NCBI RefSeq assembly: GCF_016031615.1
Contig: NZ_JACYXC010000001.1
Location: forward strand, 6,882,001-6,946,000
Reading direction: 5' to 3'
DNA length: 64,000 bases
Origin: Streptomyces pactum
GTDB taxonomy: Bacteria; Actinomycetota; Actinomycetes; Streptomycetales; Streptomycetaceae
Position numbers and translations under genes: made by a program. Below the pieces are notes generated by a model, which did not search any database, was not told where the DNA came from, and worked only from the letters and a program-made list of their open reading frames with translations. Below, piece after piece: positions 50,623 through 59,143 of the stretch (the stretch's first letter is position 1; each line of letters starts with the position of its first letter).

Positions 50623-51564
50623 ATGGACGCGGTGTCGGAGCTGCTGGCGGGGGTACGGGCGCGCGGTGCGGTCTTCCGGCGGACGGTGATGCGGCCGCCC
50701 TGGGCCCTGCGGATGGCCGGCGGCGCGCCGCTGACCGTGGCCACCATGGTCGGCGGCCGGGCCTGGATCGTCCCCGACGGGCGGGAACCGGTGGCCATCG
50801 GCGCCGGTGACATCGCCGTGGTCCGCGGCGAGGCGCCCTACACGGTGGCCGACGACCCCGCGACCCCGCCGTCGCTGACGGTGACCGCCGCCGACTACTG
50901 CCCGGGTGCCGGGGGCGTCGAGCCCGCCGCCGGGCCCGCCCGTACCTGCGGTGAGCCGGCCGAGGGGGCCGCGGTGCTGATCAGCGGGGCGTTCGAGAGC
51001 CGGGGAGAGCTGAGCGAGCGACTGCTGAAGGCGCTGCCCCCGGTGCTGGTCGTACCTGCCGAGGGCGGCCCCGGCCCCGCCGTGGCGATGGCCGCCGAGG
51101 AGGTCGCCCGGGACCGGCCCGGCCAGCAGATGGTGCTGGACCGGCTGCTGGACCTGATGCTGGTCTCGGCGCTGCGCGGCTGGTTCGACGACCCGGCCGC
51201 CGACGCCCCCGCCTGGTACCGCGCCCTGGACGACCCGGTGGTGGGCCCGGCGCTGCGGCTGCTGCACGACGCACCGGCCCGCCCGTGGACGGTGGCGGAC
51301 CTCGCAGCCGGGGCGGGGGTGTCCCGGGCGGCCCTCGCCCGGCGGTTCACCGCGCTGGTCGGCGAACCGCCGATGGCCTACCTCGCGGGCTGGCGGGTGG
51401 CACTCGCCGCGGACCTGCTGCGGGAGACCGGCCACACGGTGGACGCGGTCGCCAGGAAGGTCGGCTACTCCAACGCCTTCGCGCTGAGTGTGGCGTTCAA
51501 GCGGATCCGCGGCACCCGCCCCAGTGACCACCGCGGCCCGGCGCCGGCCCGGCGGTCCGAGTGA
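50623..51564 (+). CDS. AraC family transcriptional regulator
   Basis: A 313-residue regulator. The N-terminal cupin-type sensing domain (AraC_binding_2-like) runs to about residue 180, with GGRAWIVPDGREPVAIGAGDIAVV and a central LLDLMLVSALRGWF. The C-terminal double helix-turn-helix shows WTVADLAAGAGVSRAALARRFTALVGEPPMAYL and VDAVARKVGYSNAFALSVAFKRIRG. The start ATG 50623 has almost no leader. The divergent NmrA-like oxidoreductase gene is the obvious target. This pairing recurs widely in actinobacteria, where such regulators respond to small organic molecules. Confidence 0.9.
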   Translation: MDAVSELLAGVRARGAVFRRTVMRPPWALRMAGGAPLTVATMVGGRAWIVPDGREPVAIGAGDIAVVRGEAPYTVADDPATPPSLTVTAADYCPGAGGVEPAAGPARTCGEPAEGAAVLISGAFESRGELSERLLKALPPVLVVPAEGGPGPAVAMAAEEVARDRPGQQMVLDRLLDLMLVSALRGWFDDPAADAPAWYRALDDPVVGPALRLLHDAPARPWTVADLAAGAGVSRAALARRFTALVGEPPMAYLAGWRVALAADLLRETGHTVDAVARKVGYSNAFALSVAFKRIRGTRPSDHRGPAPARRSE

Positions 51565-51725
51565 CCACCGTGGCCCGGCGTCGGCCCGGCGGTCCGGAAA
51601 GGGCGGGCCCGCGCCTGCCGGCGGCCCGGATGAGGTGGGCCGCGACGGCCTGCCGCACCGGCCGGCGGTCCCGCGGGCCCGGCCCGGTGGCCGGACGCCC
51701 GCGCACCCCGTCCTACGGTGAGCGC

Positions 51726-52370
51726 ATGTCCGGACGAGATGACGTGACCGAACGGGTCGGTGCCGCGTGGCAGCGACTGACCGGATGGCTGCGGGAACAC
51801 GCCCCCACCTCCTACGCCTCCCTGCTGCCGCCGGCGACGGAGGGGGAGATCGCCGCCGCCGAGGCCTGCCTGGTGCGGTCCCTGGGGTACGGGCCGCCCG
51901 CCGAGCTGGTGGCGCTGTGGCGGCTGTGCGGCGGGGTGGAGCACCAGTACATCGAGGAGAACGAGGAGGAGGGCGAGGTCGGTTCCGGCGCGTTCCTCCC
52001 CGACGGCGTCATCCTCGCCCCGCTGCGGGCGCTGCGTCCCCGGATCCCCGAGACCGGCCGCCGTGACCACTGGGAGGGCGCCCGGGTGGTGCCGTGGGCC
52101 ACCGGGGACGAGGCCGGGCCCGAGTACGGGCTGTACGTGTCCGAGGCCGGCGTCGGCACGTGGACGACGATGGCCGGACCGGCGGTGTCCGAGCCGCACC
52201 ACCCGTCGCTCGCCGCCTACCTGGAGGCCGTGCACCGCACCCTGACCGTGGGGCCGGCGGACCTGATGGGTAGGGACGTCCCCGGGCTCGTCTGGGGCTG
52301 CCTGGTCTGGGACGACCCGCGGGACCCGCTCCTGGACGACGCGCGGGAGCACTGGACGCCCCTCCACTGA
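51726..52370 (+). CDS. SMI1/KNR4 family protein
   Basis: A 214-residue protein with the SMI1/KNR4 (SUKH) fold. The opening WQRLTGWLREHAPTSYASLLPPATEGEIAAAEACL, the core LVALWRLCGGVEHQYIEENEEEGEVGSGAFLPDGVILAPL and the closing HHPSLAAYLEAVHRTL follow the family pattern. SUKH proteins are often immunity proteins of polymorphic toxin systems, but stand-alone regulators also exist, and no toxin gene adjoins this one. The start is ATG 51726 with GGTGAG upstream. It is predicted soluble. Confidence 0.8.
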   Translation: MSGRDDVTERVGAAWQRLTGWLREHAPTSYASLLPPATEGEIAAAEACLVRSLGYGPPAELVALWRLCGGVEHQYIEENEEEGEVGSGAFLPDGVILAPLRALRPRIPETGRRDHWEGARVVPWATGDEAGPEYGLYVSEAGVGTWTTMAGPAVSEPHHPSLAAYLEAVHRTLTVGPADLMGRDVPGLVWGCLVWDDPRDPLLDDAREHWTPLH

Positions 52371-52499
52371 ACGGGGCCGGTCCGCGAGGGTGCCCGGACC
52401 GCGGCGCCCGCACGGCGCCGGTGACCAGGGAAGTCCGTCCGGACCGCTCCGATAACATGACCGGACCCCTGGCGGGCGCGACCGCCGCCCGTCCTTCAC

Positions 52500-52568
52500 C
52501 GGAAAACCGCATTGTTCCGGCACGAAGAGTGACTTACCTCGTTAACGTCTAACAAATCGGCCAAACAA
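52500..52568. promoter_or_regulatory. AT-rich promoter region of the PAP2 gene
   Basis: The stretch ttgttccgg...gacttacctcgttaacgtctaacaaatcggccaaacaattg is by far the most AT-rich DNA in its neighbourhood and lies directly ahead of the PAP2 gene. I cannot assign the sigma factor. Possible -10-like elements are tacctc and the tatagc further right. Confidence 0.45.
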
Positions 52569-53945
52569 TTGATACCTATAGCATCGCGGGCGTTTTCCCG
52601 AACAAGCCGCAGAGACCAGCATGTTCCAGGGCGTCAGCCGCGGGGGGTCCTCTGGATCGCGGCGGGCGTGGTGACCCTGGCCTTCCTCATCGCGCTGGAG
52701 ATCGCCGCGCGTCGCTACGGTCACCCCGGGCCGATCACCACTCAGGCCCGAGAGGCGATATTCCCGCCCAAATCGGGCTTTCTGCTCTATGCCGGTATGG
52801 CGTTGACGATGGTGGTGCTCACCTGGCGGCAGCGGTTCATCGCCGCCGGTGCCGCGATCGGCATCGACCTCGTCTTCGTGCTGGTGCGGTGGGTGGCCGG
52901 TGCCGACATGTCCGACGGCCATCCCTTCGGCAACGGCGCGCTGTGGGCGATGGCCGGCTGCGCGGTCGTCGCGGTCACCCGCCGCACCGGACGGGAGCGG
53001 ATGCTGCTGCTGAAGGGTGTCGGGCTGGGCCTGCTGCTGGTGGCCGGCCGCAAGACCGGTGACACCTGGCTGCTGATCACCTCCAAGACCCGCCCGGACG
53101 TGCTCGACCCCTACCTGGCCACCGCCGACCACGCCCTGGGCAACCCGTCCTGGGTGGCCGGCCGGATCGTCGAGGCCACCCACCCGGTCAGCACCCATGT
53201 GCTCGACTACGTCTACGTCCAGCTCGCGGTGGCCGCGGTCGTCGTCGCGCTCTACCAGCTGCGGTACGTGGCGGCCGAGCGCCGCTTCCCGCGCCATCAC
53301 CTGGTCCGCTCCTTCCTGGTCATCGGACTGGTCGGGCCGGCCGTCTACATGATCTTCCCGGTGGTCGGGCCGATCTTCGCCTACGGCACCGGCGCCTTCG
53401 GCACCGGCGGCGAGCACTGGGCGATCGCCAACGTCTGGCCGGACACGCTGCCGGTGATCGGCACCCCCGGCCCGGTGCGGTACGACGACGCCACCCCCCG
53501 CAACTGCATGCCCAGCCTGCACACCGCGTGGGCGGTGGCGATCTTCGTCCACACCCGGACCGGTCCCCGCCTGCTGCGGTACGCCGGGGTGTTCTGGCTG
53601 ATCGCCACGCTGGGCGCGACGCTGGGCTTCGGCTACCACTACGGCGTGGACCTGATCGCCGGTGTGGTCTTCGCGCTCACCGTCGAGGCGGCCCTGCGCG
53701 CGTACGACCGCGGCTGGGACCGGTCGGGCATCCAGCTGGTCGCGCACGGCACGGTGGTCTTCGCCGCGCTGCTGGTCTCGTACCGCTTCCTGCCGGTGGA
53801 GATGGCCGACCACCCGTGGCTGGCCGGACCGCTGATGCTGCTGGCGATGGGCTCGGTGATCCACGCCTACCTCCGCACCACCCGGGCCTGGCAGCCGGAG
53901 GCCATCCCCGCACCGCGGCCGGAACCCCGGCCCGAACCGGTGTGA
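52569..53945 (+). CDS. PAP2-superfamily membrane phosphatase/transferase
   Basis: A 458-residue polytopic membrane protein with about ten hydrophobic segments. The PAP2 phosphatase motifs are RNCMPSLHTAWAVAIF (SxHxxxA type) and GFGYHYGVDLIAG (H..D) near residues 315-365. The first motif, KxxxxxxRP, is weak. Such enzymes act on lipid phosphates or as inositol phosphotransferases in actinobacterial cell envelopes. The start is doubtful. The frame opens at TTG 52569 without a binding site. A better-looking ATG (52621) is out of frame by a shift lying at a run of six G (52642-52647), and the first membrane helix begins just after it. Sequencing error or a TTG start are both possible. Confidence 0.8.
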   Translation: MIPIASRAFSRTSRRDQHVPGRQPRGVLWIAAGVVTLAFLIALEIAARRYGHPGPITTQAREAIFPPKSGFLLYAGMALTMVVLTWRQRFIAAGAAIGIDLVFVLVRWVAGADMSDGHPFGNGALWAMAGCAVVAVTRRTGRERMLLLKGVGLGLLLVAGRKTGDTWLLITSKTRPDVLDPYLATADHALGNPSWVAGRIVEATHPVSTHVLDYVYVQLAVAAVVVALYQLRYVAAERRFPRHHLVRSFLVIGLVGPAVYMIFPVVGPIFAYGTGAFGTGGEHWAIANVWPDTLPVIGTPGPVRYDDATPRNCMPSLHTAWAVAIFVHTRTGPRLLRYAGVFWLIATLGATLGFGYHYGVDLIAGVVFALTVEAALRAYDRGWDRSGIQLVAHGTVVFAALLVSYRFLPVEMADHPWLAGPLMLLAMGSVIHAYLRTTRAWQPEAIPAPRPEPRPEPV

Positions 53946-53999
53946 GCCTCCCGGGCCGCGTGCCGGCCCGCGCCGCACCGGTACCTGACACAGGGGCGT

Positions 54000-54032
54000 C
54001 CGCGCCCCGGGCACCCACCGCCCGGGGCGCGG
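54000..54032. terminator. Bidirectional terminator hairpin, 13-bp arms
   Basis: CCGCGCCCCGGGC (54000-54012) and GCCCGGGGCGCGG (54020-54032) pair exactly around acccacc, between the convergent PAP2 and BTAD-regulator genes. Confidence 0.75.
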
Positions 54033-54099
54033 GCGCCCTCTTCGTGCCCCGGCACCTCGGGCGTGGGGCAGGCGGGGCGGGGTCGGCGGACGATGCCGG

Positions 54100-56046
54100 T
54101 CATTCCTGGTCGGCGCAGGCCTCCGCCTCCGCCAGGTACCGCGCCACCGGTCCCAGCGTCAGCATCCCGCTCGCCCCGCCCGCGACTTCGCGGCGGGCGG
54201 GGCGCAGGACCGTTGCCGCACGGGCGGCCACCGGGCGCTCGCCGAGGCGGGCGGCGGCGTGGGCGGTCAGGCACCAGAGCGCCTCCTGCAGGTGATCGGG
54301 GGGTGGTTCGGGCGCCGTGGTCAGGGCGGCACGGGCCTCCTCGTCACGGCCGAGGGCGAGCAGCACCAAGGGGCGCGCCCAGGGCAGGTACGGGCCCCAG
54401 TCGAGAGCCGGATCGGTGGGCGCCGGACGGCCGTGCAGGAGGCGCAGGCCCAGGAGGGCGAGGGCGAACAGGCCGCGGTGCAGCCCGGGCATGCCCGCGG
54501 TCCCGGCGAGGCTCTCTTCGGCGGCGCGGTAGTGCGCCGCGGCCGTGGCGGCGGTCGGCCCGCCCGGTCCGGTGCTGCGTGCGGCCGTGACCCGGGCCCG
54601 GAACCAGCCGGTGAGCACGGGGACGAGCGAGGCCTCGGTGCGCACGGCGAGCTGCTCGGCGGCCTCGGCGTGCGCGGCCGCGGCGTCGAGGTCGCCCAGG
54701 GCCGAGGCGGACTGCAGGCGGATGAGCCGGCCGAGCACGGCGAAGTCCGGCAGCTCGTGCCGGGCGGCCACGTCGAGGATCTCGGTGCCGATCACGTCCC
54801 GTGCCGCCGCGAGACCGGGCCGGGTGAAGGACTGGAGGAACACGCCGTTGAGGGCGAACACCAGCAGGGCGGGATCGCCCAGCTCCCGGGCGAGCGCCTC
54901 GGCCTCGCGCGCCGCCTGCCCGGCGCGCCGGTGTTCGCTCGCGGACAGATCGGCGCTGCGGCTCTCGACCGCGACGGTGGCCAGCAGGCGGGCGCGCAGT
55001 CCGGCGGGGCCGTCGGTGCCGAGCGCGGTGAGCGTGCGCTCGGCCGCCGCGACGACCGCGCGGGACTGCCCGGGGTCGTCGGCCCGGCTCCAGAGGGCGG
55101 GCACGTCGTAGGCGCCGATGACACGGGCGGTCAGGAGGGTGTCCCCGGTGCGCTCCGCCGCCCGGACGGCGGCGAGGCGGTCGCGCCGCGAGTGGAGGAG
55201 GGCGTCACCACCCGCCAGGGCCAGGGTGCGGGCCAGCTCCACGGTGGTGCGCGGGCCGAGGCTTACACCGGCGGCCCACCCGGTGCGCGGGGGCTGGAGG
55301 GTCGCGGCTCCGCGGAGAATGTCGGTCTCCAGGCGCTGGAGATCGGCACCGGGGTCGAGCCCGAGCTGGTCCACGAGCATCGTGCGGGCACGGCGGAGGG
55401 TGGCAAGGGCGTCCGCCTGACGGCCCGCCCGGTGCAGTGCGCGGGCCAGCAGCCCCCAGGCCGGCTCGCGCCAGGGATGCTCGGCGACGTGCGCGCCCAG
55501 TTCGGCGACCAGCTCGGCTCCCGAACCGGAGTCGAGGAGGAGGCGGGCGCGCAGTTCCACCCCCTCCAGCCTCAGCTCCTCCAGCCGGGTCCGTTCACGC
55601 TCGGCCCACGGGGAGCCGGTCACGTCGGCGTAGGCGGGGCCGCGCCAGGACGCCAGGGCCGCGTCGAGGTCGGCCGGCGCACCGGGGGTGCGCCGGGCGC
55701 GGTCCAGGGCGTCCTCGAACCGGTGGACGTCGACGGTGTCGCGCGGCACGCGCAGTGCGTAGCCGGGTCCTTCCGTGACGAGGACGCGCGGCGGGGTGCG
55801 GGGCGGCCGGCCGGGTTCGACGGCGCGGCGCAGCGCGGCGACGAACGTGCGCAACGCACCCACGGCACGCACCGGCGGATCGGCCCACAGGTCGTCCACG
55901 AGGGTGTCGGTGGGGACCATCCGCCCCCCGGCGGCGACGAGCCGGGCGAGCACCTCGCGGTGGCGGGGTCCGCCCAGGTCGAGCGGGGTGCCGTCGTCGT
56001 GGAGGGCCCGCACGGCACCGAGTACGTCGATTCGCATGCCCTCCAT
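54100..56046 (-). CDS. BTAD/SARP-type regulator without an NB-ARC domain
   Basis: A 648-residue transcription regulator. Residues 1-95 form a winged helix of the OmpR/SARP type (VLGAVRALHDDGTPLDLGGPRHREVLARLVAAGG...TLVDDLWADPP). Residues about 98-245 are the bacterial transcriptional activation domain (VDVHRFEDALDRAR, WAERERTRLEELRLEGVELRARLLLD, RRARTMLVDQLGLDPGADLQRLETDIL). The C-terminal 390 residues are TPR-like alpha-helical repeats, with no P-loop or NB-ARC ATPase such as AfsR has. The start is ATG 56046, with ATG 56037 also possible. It is divergent from a haloacetate-dehalogenase-like hydrolase gene 128 bases away, its probable target. Confidence 0.85.
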   Translation of the reverse strand: MEGMRIDVLGAVRALHDDGTPLDLGGPRHREVLARLVAAGGRMVPTDTLVDDLWADPPVRAVGALRTFVAALRRAVEPGRPPRTPPRVLVTEGPGYALRVPRDTVDVHRFEDALDRARRTPGAPADLDAALASWRGPAYADVTGSPWAERERTRLEELRLEGVELRARLLLDSGSGAELVAELGAHVAEHPWREPAWGLLARALHRAGRQADALATLRRARTMLVDQLGLDPGADLQRLETDILRGAATLQPPRTGWAAGVSLGPRTTVELARTLALAGGDALLHSRRDRLAAVRAAERTGDTLLTARVIGAYDVPALWSRADDPGQSRAVVAAAERTLTALGTDGPAGLRARLLATVAVESRSADLSASEHRRAGQAAREAEALARELGDPALLVFALNGVFLQSFTRPGLAAARDVIGTEILDVAARHELPDFAVLGRLIRLQSASALGDLDAAAAHAEAAEQLAVRTEASLVPVLTGWFRARVTAARSTGPGGPTAATAAAHYRAAEESLAGTAGMPGLHRGLFALALLGLRLLHGRPAPTDPALDWGPYLPWARPLVLLALGRDEEARAALTTAPEPPPDHLQEALWCLTAHAAARLGERPVAARAATVLRPARREVAGGASGMLTLGPVARYLAEAEACADQE

Positions 56047-56174
56047 CTTCGGTGCCGCGGGTCCGCGCCGCCGCGGCGTGCTGATCGGTTGCTGATCGCC
56101 GTCGCCGACGCTGATGCGGTCAGTCCCCGGACCACGGCTCCCGCCGGTCCCCCGACCCCAGGAACGGTTCTTCC

Positions 56175-57053
56175 ATGACTCCCACCATCCCCGGTTTCGA
56201 TTACGTCCGCCTGCCCGGCGCCGACGGAGTGGAGCTGGCCGCCGCCGTCGGCGGCCGGGGCAGCCCGGTCGTGCTGCTGCACGGCTTCCCCCAGACCCAC
56301 CTGATGTGGCGGCACGTCGCCGAGCGGCTCGCCGGCGAGCACACGGTGATCTGCCCCGACCTGCGCGGCTACGGCGCCAGTGACAAGCCGGCGGCCACCG
56401 GCCCCGAGGTGTACTCCAAGCGCACCATGGCCGCCGATGTCGTCGCCCTGGCGGCGGCGCTCGGCCATGAGCGCTTCGCCCTGGTCGGCCACGACCGGGG
56501 CGCCCTGGTCGCCTTCCGGGCGGGACTGGACCATCCCGAGACCCTCACCCACCTGGGCATCCTCGACGTCGTACCGACCCTGGACATGTGGGACGTCCTG
56601 CACGGTGTGCCGGCGGCGGTCGGCTACCACCTGTTCCTCATGGCGCAGCCGCCGGGCCTGCCGGAGACGATGATCGCCAACAGCGCCGAGGCCTTCTTCG
56701 GCTCCTTCCTCGACGCCTGGGCCGGTGACCCGGCCGCCATGCCGGAGGCGGTCCGCTCCGCGTACCTGCGGGCCTGCGCCGCGGCCGTGCCGTCGATCGT
56801 CGCGGACTACCGGGCCTCGGCGGGCATCGACGTCACCCACGACCAGGCGGACCGGGACGCCGGTTCCCAGCTGGCCATGCCCGTGACGGTCGTCCAGCAG
56901 GACTGGGGCGCGCAACTGGGCTACGACGCCGCCGCGGTCTGGCACCCGTGGGCACCGGACCTGGACCACCGGCTGACCGGCGCGGGGCACTTCATGGCCG
57001 AGGAGGCGCCGGACGAGATCACCGGGGCGATCCGCGACCTGCTGCTCCGCTGA
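56175..57053 (+). CDS. Alpha/beta hydrolase, haloacetate dehalogenase-like
   Basis: A 292-residue alpha/beta hydrolase from ATG 56175 (AGGAAC upstream). The oxyanion region HGFPQTHLMW, the segment PDLRGYGASD, the nucleophile elbow GHDRGA with Asp107, and the terminal GAGHFM His closely resemble fluoroacetate dehalogenases. From memory of that family, its second carboxylate-binding Arg (four residues after the nucleophile) is Leu here, and the halide-binding Trp after the conserved His (YHLFL) is also Leu. The substrate may therefore differ. It is divergent from the BTAD regulator. Confidence 0.82.
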   Translation: MTPTIPGFDYVRLPGADGVELAAAVGGRGSPVVLLHGFPQTHLMWRHVAERLAGEHTVICPDLRGYGASDKPAATGPEVYSKRTMAADVVALAAALGHERFALVGHDRGALVAFRAGLDHPETLTHLGILDVVPTLDMWDVLHGVPAAVGYHLFLMAQPPGLPETMIANSAEAFFGSFLDAWAGDPAAMPEAVRSAYLRACAAAVPSIVADYRASAGIDVTHDQADRDAGSQLAMPVTVVQQDWGAQLGYDAAAVWHPWAPDLDHRLTGAGHFMAEEAPDEITGAIRDLLLR

Positions 57054-57281
57054 GCCCTCCGCCCGGCCACGTGAGGCGGCGGGCAGGCCCTGCGTTCCGG
57101 TGGCTGGTGAACCGCCCGCCTGCTCGCGGCCGGGGGCGCTGCCCGCGAGGATCCGGCGCCGCTCGCCGGGGGCGTGGGCGGCGCTCCACGGGCCTGCGGC
57201 CGTACCCCTCCCACGGGCAGACCGGGCCGCCGCACCGGGCACCGGGCCGGTGTGGCGGCCCGCTGCTCCGGACCGCCCGGA

Positions 57282-58271
57282 TCAGTCCTGGAGGGTGGCG
57301 AGCCAGTCGGTCAGCAGGCGGTTGACCTCGTCGGGGCGTTCCTGCTGGATCCAGTGGCCGCAGCCGTCCAGGAGGTGGGAGGCCGACAGGCCCGGGAGGG
57401 TGGTGGGGTGGGCGTCGATGGCGTCGGACATCCAGGTGGTGGAGGCGTCCAGGGCGCCGCCGATGAACAGGGCCGGCTGCTCGATCGGGGCTCCGCGGTG
57501 CGGAGCGAGGTCCTCCCAGTCGCGGTCCATGGTGCGGTAGCGGTTGAGTGCTCCGGTGATCCCCGCGCGCTCGAACTCCCCGGCGTAGAAGTCCAGGTCG
57601 TCCTCGCTCAGCCAGGCCGGGAGGATCCCGGTGGGGAAGCGGTCACGCAGCCGGCCCCCGCCGCGGGTGACGAAGTGCGGGTCGGGCTCGCCGGGGGCGG
57701 GCATGGTGTCGGCGGACAGGGCCGCGTAGAAGCCCGCGAGCCAGCCCCGGACGTCAGGCTCGATCTCCGCCTCGGCGCGGCCGGGCTCCTGGAAGTAGGA
57801 CACGTAGAACTCCTCCTCGGGGCCTCCGATCCGGCCGAAGACGTCGGTGGGGCGCGGGCCGCCGGGCGGCGCGTAGGGGACGCTCAGCAGGCCGACGGCG
57901 CGGAAGACCTCCGGGTGGAGCAGGGCGGAGGTGGCGGCGATGTTGGAGCCCCAGTCGTGGCCGACGACCACCGCGCTCTCCTCGCCGAGGGCGCGCACGA
58001 CGGCGACGTTGTCCGCCACCAGGTCGAGCATCCGGTAGGCCCCGGTCGCCTCCGGCCTGGAGGAGCGGCCGTACCCACGCACGTCGATCGCCACCGCCCG
58101 GTGGCCGGCCGCGGCGAGGGCCGGGAGCTGGCGGCGCCAGGAGTACCAGGACTCGGGGAAGCCGTGCACGAGCAGGACCATCGGGCCGGTGCCCTGCTCG
58201 ACCAGGTGGAGGCGTCCGGCCGGGGCCTCGACGGTGCGATGGCGGAGTTCGGCGGTCGGCTCGGGCTGCAT
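57282..58271 (-). CDS. Alpha/beta hydrolase, epoxide-hydrolase-like
   Basis: A 329-residue alpha/beta hydrolase from ATG 58271 behind GAGGAG. HGFPESWYSWRRQLPALA, DVRGYGRSSRP, GHDWGSNIA with the Asp nucleophile, and GCGHWIQQERP with the catalytic His are the soluble epoxide hydrolase marks. The lid region contains the Tyr residues expected to activate the epoxide (FYVSYFQEPG and, later, NRYRTMDRDW). It is divergent from an XRE-cupin regulator gene with a palindrome between them, so induction by its substrate is likely. The substrate is unknown. Confidence 0.87.
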   Translation of the reverse strand: MQPEPTAELRHRTVEAPAGRLHLVEQGTGPMVLLVHGFPESWYSWRRQLPALAAAGHRAVAIDVRGYGRSSRPEATGAYRMLDLVADNVAVVRALGEESAVVVGHDWGSNIAATSALLHPEVFRAVGLLSVPYAPPGGPRPTDVFGRIGGPEEEFYVSYFQEPGRAEAEIEPDVRGWLAGFYAALSADTMPAPGEPDPHFVTRGGGRLRDRFPTGILPAWLSEDDLDFYAGEFERAGITGALNRYRTMDRDWEDLAPHRGAPIEQPALFIGGALDASTTWMSDAIDAHPTTLPGLSASHLLDGCGHWIQQERPDEVNRLLTDWLATLQD

Positions 58272-58346
58272 GGGCTTCTCCTCGGTTCGCGTCGGCGCGG
58301 CTGCCCGTCGATCATGCGGCGCGGCACCCGTCCGGCGCGATCGGCT

Positions 58347-58361
58347 TTGCCATCCTGGCAA
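58347..58361. promoter_or_regulatory. Operator palindrome TTGCCA-tcc-TGGCAA
   Basis: Perfect 6-base arms around tcc, in the 137-base divergent region between the epoxide-hydrolase-like gene and the XRE-cupin regulator. Its size and symmetry suit an XRE-family dimer site. Confidence 0.6.
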
Positions 58362-58408
58362 CCTTGCAGGACGGAGCGGTGGAGCGGCACGGCAGGGAGG
58401 AGCGCGAG

Positions 58409-59035
58409 GTGGCGGTCGACGACGTGGACGGCACGCTGGCCGCGATGGGGCCCCGGTTGCGAGCCGCGCGCGAGCGCCACGGCGCGACCCTCGCCGGTGT
58501 CAGCGGCGCGACCGGTATCTCGGCCAGCGTGCTGTCCCGGATCGAGACCGGCCGGCGCACGCCCACCCTGCGGGTGCTGCTGCAGCTGTCGAAGGAGTAC
58601 GGCGTCTCCCTGGACGAGCTGGCCGGCACGGCACCCGCCCCCGCGGCCAGGCCGCGCGCCACGCCGGTGAGCTTCGGCGACGACAAGGCGGTGCTGCCGC
58701 TGACCCGGTACGTCGGCGGCCTGCACGTCCACAAGCACGTCCTGCCCGCCCTCAAGGATCCGCCCGTGCGGCCCCGTCAGGTCTCCCACGACGGCTACGA
58801 GTGGCTGTGCGTCCTGTACGGACGACTGTGGCTCGCGCTCGGCGACCAGGACCTCCTCCTGACCCCCGGGGACGTCGCCGAGTTCGACACCCGCACCCCG
58901 CACGGGGTGGCGAACTCCAGCCCCACCGGTCCGGTCGAGTACCTGGTCATGTTCGGACCGCAGGGCGAGCGTCCGCGGCCGCGCACCCCCGGTCCCGCCG
59001 CTCGCGGGACCGGTGACGGGAAAGCTGCCGGGTGA
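58409..59035 (+). CDS. XRE-family regulator with cupin domain
   Basis: A 208-residue regulator. The N-terminal XRE helix-turn-helix is GPRLRAARERHGATLAGVSGATGISASVLSRIETGRRTPTLRVLLQLSKEYGVSLDELAG (about residues 15-70). The C-terminal cupin shows HDGYEWLCVLYGRLWLALGDQDLLLTPGDVAEFDTRTPHGVAN (about 130-175), a metal- or ligand-binding barrel. I choose GTG 58409, with GGGAGGAG well placed upstream, over the TTG at 58364 inside the promoter region. It is divergent from the epoxide-hydrolase-like gene and likely controls it. Confidence 0.88.
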   Translation: MAVDDVDGTLAAMGPRLRAARERHGATLAGVSGATGISASVLSRIETGRRTPTLRVLLQLSKEYGVSLDELAGTAPAPAARPRATPVSFGDDKAVLPLTRYVGGLHVHKHVLPALKDPPVRPRQVSHDGYEWLCVLYGRLWLALGDQDLLLTPGDVAEFDTRTPHGVANSSPTGPVEYLVMFGPQGERPRPRTPGPAARGTGDGKAAG

Positions 59036-59143
59036 GCGGCCCCGCGCCTCGGCGCCACCGACCACGTGCAGCGGAGCCCGCGTTGCACCTCTGACCCGCG
59101 GCAACCCCCGTCGTACCACCCGCCGGCCGGCGGTGCGGAGGAG

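Noticed and set aside
51726..52370. Toxin-immunity role for the SMI1/KNR4 protein
   Set aside because: SUKH proteins can be immunity factors, but no polymorphic toxin, secretion domain or Rhs gene is adjacent, so the claim is not supported here.
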